Assembly (NCBI GenBank): GCA_003349885.1
Contig: QFXC01000007.1
Location: 73,475-137,474, forward strand
Direction: 5' to 3'
DNA length: 64,000 nt
Origin: an endosymbiont of Galathealinum brachiosum
GTDB lineage: Bacteria; Pseudomonadota; Gammaproteobacteria; SZUA-229
This document shows positions 9,440 to 18,336 of the stretch, piece by piece; positions within the stretch are counted from its first letter, which is position 1; each line of letters opens with the position of its first letter. The position numbers were made by a program, and so were the translations under genes. The notes under the pieces were generated by a model, which was not told where the DNA came from, ran no database searches, and worked only from the letters and a program-made list of their open reading frames with translations.

Positions 9440-10908
9440 TATTGATTACTCCCTTTTTGATTACTCAATATGGTGTCATCAAATGTAAACTGCGGCAATA
9501 CAATGTCCTGCCATATACCACCACGTATTAAATTAAGTTGATGATAACGGCGTATTAATTCAATCGCCTGCAAATCATAAGATAGTTCAGCCACGGATAA
9601 CTGCGATTCAAAATCAATAATAATATCGGTTTCTATACGCCCATCCTTATAACGCTCTAAAGCTTCTTTTAATTTTTTATCTTCAGCCTGAACACTCTTT
9701 TTAAATGCAATTAGCGCAATTTCACTGGATTTAATTTCTGCCAGTAAACTGGAGAGATCATATTGCAAATCTTCTAATATCTGTTTTTTATCTTCCAGTG
9801 CAATACCTCTGTCATAATGAGCCTGACGTAATTCTGCATCAAAGCCACTTTTATCAAGTCCTCTATTAAATTCCAGACTGATACCACCAATTAGTTCTGA
9901 CTCATCAAGATCACCACTACTCGTCTCACCCTGATTAAATTCATTGCCTACATATAACACCAGATCAAGATCATCCTTTCTTTTATCACGGCTACTTCTA
10001 ATGGCACTATTAGCCAACTGTAATCTTGCATCAATTTGTTTTAATGCAGGACTATGAGCCTGAGATTGCTTATAAAGATCAATATAATTTTTATTCTGTG
10101 AACGGTTAATACTCGTATCGGGTAGCAGAACATTTTCCCAGTGTTTGCCCATTAATCGATTTAGAGAAATAACCTGTTTTAACATCGCTACCTGTAAACT
10201 CTGTTTATCTGCCTGATTAATGCTTAATCTTGCATCCACCTGCAATACATCTTTTTCTTCAGACAAACCAAGTTTAAATTCATCCTGAATATATTCTTTT
10301 AAACGCTGCGCGCGTTCAATGGTTTTATCAATACTATTAATTCGAGCCTGAGTAGTTGCCGCGGCAAGGTATAACTCGATAACCTGAGAAGCCAGTTGAT
10401 CATATAGACTTAATTTATCACTGAGCGCGAGAAGCTCTCCTGCTTCAGCAGATGCTAATCCTTCTGCATATAAAGTATTACCTGCCCCTTTCTCAAACTT
10501 ATGTCGATAATTTACATCTAGACGTGTTTTAGTTGTTGGGTTTGGAATTGTCGGCCCAAACGTATCCGTCGCATCCTCACGCGAAATATTGGCATTAAAT
10601 CCCAACAGGCCACCATTTTCCAGACTTCTATTTACACTACCGCCCACATTATAACGATCAGTCGCGGTTCCAAATAAACTGGTATCACGAGAATAACCTG
10701 CATTGCTGTTTAATAACCACGAGAGCTGGCTTTCTACTTTTATATTTTCCTGATTAGCTTTTTCAACCTGATATGCAGCGGATTTTATTGAAGGGTAATG
10801 ATCAACAACTCTTTGTAAAACCTGATGTAAATTTAAATGTTCAGCCATAACTGATGATTGAAAAATCAGTAACACAAACATTGCACCTTTTATCTTCCAG
10901 AATTTCAT
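9439..10908 (-). CDS. TolC-family outer membrane efflux channel
   Basis: This 489-residue protein begins with a signal peptide (MKFWKIKGAMFVLLIFQSSVMA). It continues with LNLHQVLQRVVDHYPSIKSAAYQVEKANQ, the usual TolC/OEP opening, and has two long heptad-rich helical repeats (about 45-250 and 270-480). It would form the outer-membrane exit duct for the adjoining RND pump. It overlaps the TetR gene by 4 bases (ATGA) and the RND gene by 1 base, so all three genes form one transcript. Length is normal for the family. Confidence 0.88.
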   Translation of the reverse strand: MKFWKIKGAMFVLLIFQSSVMAEHLNLHQVLQRVVDHYPSIKSAAYQVEKANQENIKVESQLSWLLNSNAGYSRDTSLFGTATDRYNVGGSVNRSLENGGLLGFNANISREDATDTFGPTIPNPTTKTRLDVNYRHKFEKGAGNTLYAEGLASAEAGELLALSDKLSLYDQLASQVIELYLAAATTQARINSIDKTIERAQRLKEYIQDEFKLGLSEEKDVLQVDARLSINQADKQSLQVAMLKQVISLNRLMGKHWENVLLPDTSINRSQNKNYIDLYKQSQAHSPALKQIDARLQLANSAIRSSRDKRKDDLDLVLYVGNEFNQGETSSGDLDESELIGGISLEFNRGLDKSGFDAELRQAHYDRGIALEDKKQILEDLQYDLSSLLAEIKSSEIALIAFKKSVQAEDKKLKEALERYKDGRIETDIIIDFESQLSVAELSYDLQAIELIRRYHQLNLIRGGIWQDIVLPQFTFDDTILSNQKGSNQ

Positions 10909-11588
10909 GAGTGTGCATTCTCCCTGTTTGACTCAAGTGATAACACCTGCGGCTGCTTAACAAGACTATTTAATATAAATTCTGTATGTAACTGAAGATA
11001 ATTCTGAGTACCGGACTCATCATCATAAGGTTTCAAAGAATGCATCCAGATTGTCGCCTGCACTAAAGGGGCAACAACAAGCCGAGCTACTGCCTCTGAT
11101 TCATACAGGTTAAATTCACCATTAATCATGCCTCTGCTAATTACTTTGCTAAATAGATTGCGGGACCGGATAACAACATTTTGTGTGAAATAACTCGCCA
11201 GCTCAGGAAAGTTACCCGACTCCGCTACGATAATTTTAGGAATTGCAGATAAGGATGTGCAGGCAATACTCATCCACCAGCCATTAATAAGTTGTTTTAA
11301 TAATTCAGCCTGAGAACCTTCAAAACTCTCAACCATTGCCTCCACTTCATCAAGCTGAGGGGTAATACGTTGCTGTACCACATCTTTGAAGATAGCTTCT
11401 TTGCTATCAAAATATAAATAAAGTGTGCCTTTAGAGATTCCAGCTGATTTAGCAACATCAACCATCCGGGTTGAGCTAAAACCTTTTTCAGTGAATAACT
11501 GAAGCGCTGCATCAAGAATTTCTTCTGGACGAGCCTCTTTACGGCGTTTCCAACGGCATTTTGAATCTGTTTTTTTATCACAGAACAT
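10905..11588 (-). CDS. TetR-family repressor of the efflux operon
   Basis: This 227-residue protein has the TetR DNA-binding domain at about 17-65: RPEEILDAALQLFTEKGFSS, TRMVDVAKSAGISKGTLYLYFDSKEAIF. The C-terminal ligand domain resembles the AcrR/YbiH C-terminal-type regulators (hydrophobic helices, IACTSLSAIPKIIVAE). It is the first gene of the tetR-tolC-RND operon and begins 12 bases downstream of a long perfect palindrome. That arrangement implies autorepression and control of the pump, presumably relieved by a toxic ligand. The ligand cannot be inferred. Confidence 0.92.
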   Translation of the reverse strand: MFCDKKTDSKCRWKRRKEARPEEILDAALQLFTEKGFSSTRMVDVAKSAGISKGTLYLYFDSKEAIFKDVVQQRITPQLDEVEAMVESFEGSQAELLKQLINGWWMSIACTSLSAIPKIIVAESGNFPELASYFTQNVVIRSRNLFSKVISRGMINGEFNLYESEAVARLVVAPLVQATIWMHSLKPYDDESGTQNYLQLHTEFILNSLVKQPQVLSLESNRENAHS

Positions 11589-11599
11589 GATTATTCACT

Positions 11600-11625
11600 T
11601 ATATAACTGACCGGTCAGTTATATA
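11600..11625. promoter_or_regulatory. Perfect 26-bp palindrome, probable TetR operator
   Basis: The half site at 11600-11612 (TATATAACTGACC) is followed directly by its exact reverse complement at 11613-11625 (GGTCAGTTATATA). The centre TGACCGGTCA is a typical TetR-family core. It lies 12 bases before the tetR start codon, between it and any promoter. This is read directly from sequence; binding by the adjacent TetR protein is inferred. Confidence 0.85.
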
Positions 11626-12181
11626 TTAATGATTAATGACCTTCTGTCCAGTTAAATAATCAATATTGAGCCTTGAACACAAATAAAAAAGAAACCGCAA
11701 ATGGAAGAGAATATATTGATAAAGGCGTAAGTTGTCCGTTAGGTTTCAATTGTTGACCATGGTCGACTTTTTTCAACAGCGCAAATCGCGGTAAAATTAG
11801 ATATTTAGGGATAATCGAAAGGCAAACCCTTAGCATCCTGCTTTCGCTATATATTTAGATAAAACCTATATTAGAAAAAATTACTATGAGACCTGTTCTT
11901 TCTAAACAGGATTATATGAATGAGACATTGTATGCGGAGGCTTTATTCTTACGTGACATCAATTATGAAGATGACATGGTGCGACCTAAATTAACTTATG
12001 AGCATAGCGATGAAGTTAATTCATGTATTTAGGTAGTTTAAAAAGACCAATTAAGTTGTTGGCGAAGCTCTAACAGCATTTCAGGCCTAACCCCGTTGAT
12101 TTTATCGTAGACTCACACATTGCATTCAGACCATACCATTGAAAATTGCTCCTGCATTTTCAAGATACCGTACATCCTGTA
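11626..12181. other. Intergenic region between efflux operon and lipoprotein gene
   Basis: About 555 bases hold no confident gene. A 48-codon open frame is listed separately. The sequence ...GAAAGGCAAACCC... near 11817-11831 superficially recalls a c-di-GMP riboswitch, but the conserved second half is absent. A palindromic 'gaccatggtc' occurs at 11754-11763. Promoters for tetR should lie at the left edge. Confidence 0.4.
11886..12032 (+). CDS. Possible small ORF, 48 residues, unknown
   Basis: ATG at 11886 to TAG at 12030-12032 encodes 48 residues starting MRPVLSKQDYMNETLYAEAL. It is acidic, with no membrane segment or cysteine cluster. No clear Shine-Dalgarno precedes it, and no family is recognised. 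It is noted because it is the longest plausible frame in this gap. It could be spurious or a gene remnant. Confidence 0.25.
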   Translation: MRPVLSKQDYMNETLYAEALFLRDINYEDDMVRPKLTYEHSDEVNSCI

Positions 12182-12219
12182 CATAAAAAAACCGCAGCAT
12201 ATGCTGCGGTTTTTTATGT
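12182..12219 (-). terminator. Rho-independent terminator after the lipoprotein gene
   Basis: The stem CCGCAGCAT/ATGCTGCGG is flanked by A-tract and T-tract on both sides (12184-12216), so it could work in both directions. It lies 15 bases past the stop of the minus-strand lipoprotein gene. Confidence 0.9.
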
Positions 12220-12233
12220 CTTTGAAATAACAA

Positions 12234-14633
12234 CTACTGCAGTAATCCCTGCAGTTTCATCAACTGGGTTTCACCACTGTTGTCATCGACGCCATCATTG
12301 TCATTGATAATATAAATATCACCATTAGACAGTACTGCCGAACCTTCAACTTTTTCATAAACCAGTCCATTTGCATTTCTCAGGTCATCGATCAGGTCAT
12401 CAACCAGCGTCTTGGAAACAGTATCACCATCAACAAGACTGGCCACACTGAATTTATACAGACGTTTAATGGAAGCATCCGGCCCAGCCTGGTTATCGCG
12501 TTCAACAACTAGCATTTCGCCATTACCCAACGACGTAATATCCGACACACCTACCCAGCCACCGTTTTGCGAAGTCGCTGCATCCAGAGGGTAAAAATAG
12601 AACATCCAGGTTTTTGCAGTCAGGTCATAAACTCCAATACGCGGATTACTTTCCAGTGTTGACACGGGATTCAGCGGATCTGTGAAGTCAACTGACTCAA
12701 CCCAGGCACGCTGGAATGCCACATAGAGCTTGCCGTTATACTCTGTAACACCTTCAAAACCGAATCGACGCTGCTTATCATTGATTGCAGCAGGCAGTTC
12801 AATTACCTCCTCTATCACACCACTGGTATCCGTTTTGAAGATCAGGTTCAATTTCTCAATCGGTCGCGCTTTGCTTTCCAGCGCACCGGAGTTAGTGTCT
12901 ACGGTTGTAGCATCCGTTGTGTTAAACACCGTGCCAGCACCTTCAGATACAACCCAGAAACCGGCACCGTCAAGTCGTAGAGCGATACCTTCAGGATCGA
13001 TGTTCACAGATTTGTCAGCACTGATCATAGTCGCCAGATCAACATCGTCGAAGGCATCAAGATCTTCGTTCACACCAGACGTACTGATACTGGCGAAGAC
13101 GTCGTTACTGTCCATAATTTTGTTCGCAGCATTCAGCTCAGCCGGTGTTTTCGATATATCGATTGTAAATATTCGATTGCTGCCATAAAAACTGTCTTCA
13201 ACTGCATACAATATATCATCGCTGTTAATGTCCGCCGCAAGCCCCGACATCGCACCCCAGGCAATGGGCACACCATTGTTATCCACAGATTGTAAGGTTG
13301 GGTAACGGACTTCACCGTCGCCATATTCGTAGATATTAAGTGAAGAACGCATCTTGTCACCGCGATTATCTTTTTCACTGGCAACGATTAGCAGGTTTCG
13401 TGAAGCAATAGTCAGGGCACCTTCTGGGCCAACACCAGCCGGTAATGTCTGTTTGTATATCGGGTTTGTCGGATCATTCACATTATATACAAATACCAGA
13501 CTGGAACGTTCGGAGTTAACAAACAGAAATTTATCTTTTCCAAATGTACCGGTTTTGACGTTTTCTGGTTCGTTACCTTTATTCTCTGAACGTTTTTCAG
13601 GGTAATGCCCTAAGCGAACCGTGCGCAGATCTAACTCATTGCCAACATCATGTACTACGTTGCCGTTAAGATCAAAAATAGTATAACCGCGACTGCCGCC
13701 ATTCATATCACCTTCATCAGCGGTAGCAAAATAGCTCGTATCTATCCACACTACACCATCTGGTTCACGCAATCGGGCTGGCTGACTATCAGTCAATTCA
13801 ATCAAACGTGGTTTAGCTTCACTGGTATCGATATTACTAAGATTGGTACTGCCAGCAGTGAAATCATTTATGACCGTGCCGGTTACCAAATCCACCAGCG
13901 CTATGTGATTATTTTCCTGCATCGTTACCACTGCAATATTGTCACTATTGATATCAACAAATTCTGGTTCAGGATCTGTTGGCGCAATATCAGCAAGACC
14001 GATCATCGATACATTACTGACACTCCAGTTTGTCGGCTCAGCATCGCTGATATCAATCACATCCAGAGAACCGGCTGGCAGTTGCGGATTGATACCGATG
14101 TCAGCACCACCGACATGATCTTCATCACGCTCATTCTCAATAGCGACAGCTGCATATAAACCATCTGGGCTAACAGCGACCGAGTCTGGTTGTCCCGCCA
14201 GAGTAAGTGTAGCCACCACAGTACGGTCTGTTATATCAACCACTTTTAACTCACCAGAAGTATTAACAAAATCAGTTGAGGTATTAACACCGACCAGTGC
14301 GTAATTCCCCTTCACCGCAACCGAGGTTGGCTCCCCGCCCATGGCCAGAGTGCCCAGTCCAACGGGTGAAGCAGAGTTGCTTATATCAACAAAGCCAACT
14401 TTTTCAGCTGGGCTGTCAGAATAAACCAGGGTATTACCATCTTCACTTGCAGCAACAATTTCAGCTGCTGTTTCATCATCAGTATTACAACTACTATCGA
14501 TTTGCATACATACTGGATAGGTAGCGATACGATTGAATACTTTCGTCTCGACTGACTCGGAATCATTCGAACAACCGGTAATACCAGCTACTGTGATACT
14601 AACTGCTAGTGCAATTGTGCTTTTGTTAAACAT
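12234..14633 (-). CDS. Lipoprotein with beta-propeller and esterase-like phytase domains
   Basis: I start at the ATG at 14633 because AGAGGG lies just upstream and the protein then opens with a lipoprotein signal peptide (MFNKSTIALAVSITVAGITG, lipobox TGC). An in-frame start 36 bases further up is less likely. The 799-residue product has an N-terminal YVTN-like beta-propeller (about 40-420: KVVDITDRTVVATLTLAGQP, VAVSPDGLYAAVA). The C-terminal half (about 440-790) has esterase-like phytase motifs: DPEGIALRLDGAGFWVVSEG and FGFEGVTEYNGKLYVAFQRA. It should be an outer-membrane or periplasmic lipoprotein, possibly a phosphoesterase; the substrate is unknown. The gene is monocistronic with its own strong terminator. 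Confidence 0.8.
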   Translation of the reverse strand: MFNKSTIALAVSITVAGITGCSNDSESVETKVFNRIATYPVCMQIDSSCNTDDETAAEIVAASEDGNTLVYSDSPAEKVGFVDISNSASPVGLGTLAMGGEPTSVAVKGNYALVGVNTSTDFVNTSGELKVVDITDRTVVATLTLAGQPDSVAVSPDGLYAAVAIENERDEDHVGGADIGINPQLPAGSLDVIDISDAEPTNWSVSNVSMIGLADIAPTDPEPEFVDINSDNIAVVTMQENNHIALVDLVTGTVINDFTAGSTNLSNIDTSEAKPRLIELTDSQPARLREPDGVVWIDTSYFATADEGDMNGGSRGYTIFDLNGNVVHDVGNELDLRTVRLGHYPEKRSENKGNEPENVKTGTFGKDKFLFVNSERSSLVFVYNVNDPTNPIYKQTLPAGVGPEGALTIASRNLLIVASEKDNRGDKMRSSLNIYEYGDGEVRYPTLQSVDNNGVPIAWGAMSGLAADINSDDILYAVEDSFYGSNRIFTIDISKTPAELNAANKIMDSNDVFASISTSGVNEDLDAFDDVDLATMISADKSVNIDPEGIALRLDGAGFWVVSEGAGTVFNTTDATTVDTNSGALESKARPIEKLNLIFKTDTSGVIEEVIELPAAINDKQRRFGFEGVTEYNGKLYVAFQRAWVESVDFTDPLNPVSTLESNPRIGVYDLTAKTWMFYFYPLDAATSQNGGWVGVSDITSLGNGEMLVVERDNQAGPDASIKRLYKFSVASLVDGDTVSKTLVDDLIDDLRNANGLVYEKVEGSAVLSNGDIYIINDNDGVDDNSGETQLMKLQGLLQ

Positions 14634-14977
14634 TTTACCCTCTTTAATATTCTGAAAGAGGCATATCATACGAACGATTTATGACAGTTTATTTACATGA
14701 AAACGACACTATTGTTACAACATAAAAGATTGCTGCAGCACAGCTAACTCATAATAATTTTATGTTAGAGAGACATGCTACAACATAATGAAGCGAAAAC
14801 TGTTGATGATGTTAGGCATTAGGGAAAACGAATAACCGCAAATTGCTACGAATAAAAAATATAAAACTAAGCGGTGTGGTGCACCACATGCATACTAACA
14901 AAAAATTTGCGTTTGTTAGCATTCATATGCGTTTTCATTTTCTTGTATCTTTAAAATATACAAGTGTCTTCTTCTGG
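14634..14977. promoter_or_regulatory. Intergenic region with a 14-bp palindrome and a hairpin
   Basis: This region contains the perfect palindrome TGTGGTGCACCACA at 14875-14888 and, just after it, a stem CTAACAAA (14895-14902) with TTTGTTAG (14912-14919). An imperfect CTAAC..GTTAG repeat occurs near 14744-14768. These could be operator sites for the lipoprotein gene, or mRNA-end structures for the minus-strand cobW-like gene that ends at 14978. No gene is seen. Confidence 0.45.
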
Positions 14978-15982
14978 CTATATCCTACACTCCTTCAAGC
15001 CTGAATCCAGGCTTTCCAAATTAATCGATTGAGAAGATATAAATTCCAGAATGGAATAGATTAGCTCCGTTTGAATAGAAACCTGAAACTCATTGCGAGT
15101 TGAATTAATCTGTATCCAGCTATCTTCTACATGTAATACGCCTTTAACTCTTTCAATAACGCCAGTATCAAGTGCATTTTTTATAAAAGAATGAAGTTTT
15201 TGCTTGCTGAAAACGCTCTCTCCCGCAACCCTCCAGCCCACACTAAAATAACCATTAGCATGACCCTCAACCATGAACCAGTTAACATTATTAGCCACAA
15301 TATCACACGCACCATCAACGTGTTGATGAGCCTGATTAGTGTTATGCAGCTCGGGATATGCGACGGGTCTATTTTGTGATCTGGGTAAATCAAGCCAGTC
15401 TAACTGCAATCTTCCCTGCTCTACCATTACGACTTTTAATTTCGGCGATTCAAATCCCATCGCATAATCAGTAAATAGCTGCTTATCTTCTTCGGAGTAT
15501 GTGTCTAGCTTACTGGCAATCAGTATGTCTGCAAGATTTGACTGATCAATGAATATTTCATTTTTAGTATATTTTTCATCGCTTAACTGTCGTGCATCCA
15601 GCAAATTAATTACAGCCTTTAAATCCAGTACCGTTTGGTAAAACTCACCTGTTAATGAGTCAATTAATTTTGCAGGGTGCCCTAACCCCGTCGGCTCGAT
15701 AATAATGCGCTGAGGCTTGATGGATCGAATAATCTGATTTAAACCGACACTTAATGACTGGCTACCAACACAACAAAGACAGCCACCCGCGATTTCCTTT
15801 ATCTCAACATCATCATTTTTTAATAATGCACCATCAATACCTATTTGACCAAACTCATTAACGATAACCGCCCATATCTCAGATTCTGGCTTCTGTTTTA
15901 ATAAAGACTGTATTGCAGTTGTTTTTCCTGCGCCGAGAAACCCAGAGATAATGTTTGTTGGGATATTTTTATATGTTGTCAC
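14978..15982 (-). CDS. CobW/COG0523-family GTPase, putative metal chaperone
   Basis: This 334-residue protein has Walker A GFLGAGKT at residues 14-21, the metal-binding CLCC motif (C68, C70, C71) in AGGCLCCVGS, and a Walker B-like EPTGLGHP. It has a SKLD guanine motif in place of the usual NKxD, and a C-terminal CobW_C domain. COG0523 GTPases deliver zinc or other metals to client enzymes. The natural clients are often beside the gene, but here the neighbours are a thioredoxin-like protein and a lipoprotein, so no client is evident. No Zur box was recognised. It is probably cytosolic. Confidence 0.88.
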   Translation of the reverse strand: MTTYKNIPTNIISGFLGAGKTTAIQSLLKQKPESEIWAVIVNEFGQIGIDGALLKNDDVEIKEIAGGCLCCVGSQSLSVGLNQIIRSIKPQRIIIEPTGLGHPAKLIDSLTGEFYQTVLDLKAVINLLDARQLSDEKYTKNEIFIDQSNLADILIASKLDTYSEEDKQLFTDYAMGFESPKLKVVMVEQGRLQLDWLDLPRSQNRPVAYPELHNTNQAHQHVDGACDIVANNVNWFMVEGHANGYFSVGWRVAGESVFSKQKLHSFIKNALDTGVIERVKGVLHVEDSWIQINSTRNEFQVSIQTELIYSILEFISSQSINLESLDSGLKECRI

Positions 15983-16177
15983 CAGTTACCCATGAATAAT
16001 AAATATATTTTAAAAGAAAACTTCTGAGAGCATTACAAGCCATTCAACAATGGCAGATTATTTTAGAACCAATTAAAATAATTAATCTAAATTTAGAGAC
16101 ACACTCTAATAATGGGGATATATTATTTTAAAACTGATGACTTTAAATGAGCACTAATTTGCTTTCAGTCAGAAGAG

Positions 16178-17206
16178 TTACTTCATAATATCAACATGTA
16201 TACCCTGCTCTTCAAGCTTATCCGCTCTAGCATCAATATATCGTTGAAAATTAGATTGTGCTTTATAAGAGCCACTACTTACATAATCCATAACTGACTG
16301 AACATGAAAAGCTTTCAGATATGCATCACTTCTAAACACCTCTTCACCTTGTTGATTAAAGTAAACCAGACTCGGCGCATACTGAATATTTAAGGATTTA
16401 GCCCATTCTTTTATGCTCGATTTTTTTCCACCGGGTTGAGTGATTTTTTCATCCGACCACATATCTAACACAGATACATTTAATTTAGCCAACTGCTCAA
16501 TCGATTCTTTTCGCTTTAAAATATCGCTGTGTAACTCATCACACTCTACACATTGTTTTTGTTCAAACATAACCAGTTGATATTTATCTGATGTTTTACT
16601 GAAATCATAAGGTGACTTTACAGTTTCAATATCTTTATATATTTTACCCTTTGTTTTAACTTGGGAGACTCTGGCTAAAAACGATCTAAATTTTTCATTT
16701 TTATCATGATGACCTAAAACATAATCTAATGCCGCATTAAATTTAGCAGGATGATAGTAACCGTTAGTGCGTAATACCGCTTTACCTTCTTCATTAAAGA
16801 AAAGCAATGTAGGTGTATACATTACCTTAAGACGTTCGGCAAAATCTTTTTCTGTAGTTTCAATATCACCAAAACTTACATCTCTATCACCCCAGATATT
16901 CAACGAAATCACATCAAAATTAGATCTGGTTTTTTCTGCAATATCACGCTGGCCAAAATTATCCTGTAATATTTTTTTACAATAGGGACAACCATCCTGA
17001 TAAAAAAACACCATCAGACGCTTACCCGATTTTCGAGCATCCTCTATATCTTCGTCCAGATCTAAAAAGGAATTTTTAAACCAGGCAGGTTGTTCTTCAT
17101 AACCCGGGTTCACCATACCTTCGGACAAGCTACCTTCCGTCTTTGCAGTAACATTCTGCATATAAAGAAAAGGTAATATAATAATTAATTTAACGACGTT
17201 TATCAT
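16178..17206 (-). CDS. Periplasmic protein with two thioredoxin-like domains
   Basis: I start at the ATG at 17206, because the longer frame runs into rluB and this start yields a signal peptide (MINVVKLIIILPFLYMQNVTA). The 342-residue protein has two thioredoxin folds. Domain 1 has the redox motif C73-P-Y-C76 (QDGCPYCKKIL) and cis-Pro YTPTLLFF near 132. Domain 2 has C219-V-E-C222 and YAPSLVYF. This resembles SoxW/DsbD-gamma-like thioredoxin_2 proteins that reduce periplasmic disulfides. The start overlaps the end of rluB by 17 bases, so the two are probably co-transcribed. The second active site is unusual and may have another substrate. Confidence 0.82.
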   Translation of the reverse strand: MINVVKLIIILPFLYMQNVTAKTEGSLSEGMVNPGYEEQPAWFKNSFLDLDEDIEDARKSGKRLMVFFYQDGCPYCKKILQDNFGQRDIAEKTRSNFDVISLNIWGDRDVSFGDIETTEKDFAERLKVMYTPTLLFFNEEGKAVLRTNGYYHPAKFNAALDYVLGHHDKNEKFRSFLARVSQVKTKGKIYKDIETVKSPYDFSKTSDKYQLVMFEQKQCVECDELHSDILKRKESIEQLAKLNVSVLDMWSDEKITQPGGKKSSIKEWAKSLNIQYAPSLVYFNQQGEEVFRSDAYLKAFHVQSVMDYVSSGSYKAQSNFQRYIDARADKLEEQGIHVDIMK

Positions 17207-18161
17207 GACTTGACTTCTGACGATTAGAGGACGTACCGGTACGTTTTGATGATGGTTTTTTTGCACTACCAGATCCCGACCGTGCATTTCCACCTCCGTT
17301 ACTTCTACTCCGACCACCCTGACCTCTGGTTGTTTGTTTACGGCCCTGCATGCGAAATACCTTTTTTACAGGCACGCCTGATTTTAACGATGCATCATAT
17401 TCAATACCCGCAAGCACTGCCAGCTCACGAATCGTTTTAGGATCCAGTTCATAAAATCGTCCCGGACGATTACTTTTAGTCATTAAAACCGAGCCATAAC
17501 GAACTCGTATCAGGCGACTAACTTTAAGATCAACCGCTTCCCACATACGACGCACTTCTCGATTTCGCCCTTCCATCAAAACAACATGATACCAGCGATT
17601 AAAACTGGAAGACGCCCCGGGTGAGCCATCTTCATTTGTCGTTTCAACAATATCCTCAAATCTGGCTTTGCCATCTTCAAGCTCAACACCATGGGTTAAC
17701 TTTTTAAGCTGCTCGGCACTGGCCTTACCCATAACACGTACAGCATATTCACGCTGCAACTGACTAGACGGGTGCATCAATTTATTTGCCAGATCACCAT
17801 CATCGGTTAATAATATTAACCCTGACGTATTGATATCCAGACGGCCAACGGCTATCCATCGACTGTGCTTCAAACCCGGTGCATGATCAAAAATGGTTGC
17901 TCGCCCTTCGGGGTCGCTTCGGGTACACACCTCACCTTCAGGTTTGTGGTACATCAACACCCTCGGCAATGTCTGCTGTACATCACGTATAATAATTTTA
18001 CGCCCGCTGTACATAATAACGTCACCGGTTTCAACCTGTTGCCCTAACTCAACAACCTCACCATTAAGCTGAATTAAACCTTCTTTAATCCAACCTTCGA
18101 TCGCGCGTCGAGAACCCAGCCCCTGTCGGGCCAGCGCTTTTTGTATACGTTCTTTACTCAT
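17190..18161 (-). CDS. rluB: 23S rRNA pseudouridine synthase, RluB family
   Basis: I choose the ATG at 18161 (MSKERIQKALARQGLGSRRA) over an in-frame TTG 27 bases upstream. The 323-residue protein has an N-terminal S4 RNA-binding domain (about 1-55). The catalytic domain has Asp109 in AVGRLDINTSGLILLTDDGD and the motif GRNREVRRMWEAVD. The tail after residue 265 is rich in Arg, Lys, Gly and Ser and probably disordered and RNA-binding, as in E. coli RluB. It modifies large-subunit rRNA. In many gammaproteobacteria rluB follows scpB directly; here about 5.5 kb of signalling genes separate them. Confidence 0.9.
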   Translation of the reverse strand: MSKERIQKALARQGLGSRRAIEGWIKEGLIQLNGEVVELGQQVETGDVIMYSGRKIIIRDVQQTLPRVLMYHKPEGEVCTRSDPEGRATIFDHAPGLKHSRWIAVGRLDINTSGLILLTDDGDLANKLMHPSSQLQREYAVRVMGKASAEQLKKLTHGVELEDGKARFEDIVETTNEDGSPGASSSFNRWYHVVLMEGRNREVRRMWEAVDLKVSRLIRVRYGSVLMTKSNRPGRFYELDPKTIRELAVLAGIEYDASLKSGVPVKKVFRMQGRKQTTRGQGGRSRSNGGGNARSGSGSAKKPSSKRTGTSSNRQKSSHDKRR

Positions 18162-18336
18162 AAAATGAATCTTTTCCGGATAAAACAATGAAAAACTGAT
18201 TAATCTGCATTGTACTACTTTCTCATGCTCAATAGGCCGCTTACATATCTATTTCGCACGCTGCAAGTCAATATATTTATACTATACTCGAAGGATTGAA
18301 TCATTTTTCGCAGTTTTTTAATAACTGCCTGTTGCC

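Noticed and set aside
11810..11850. c-di-GMP riboswitch-like GAAAGGCAAACC
   Set aside because: The required downstream GACGCAAAGCC-type half and pairing stems are absent.
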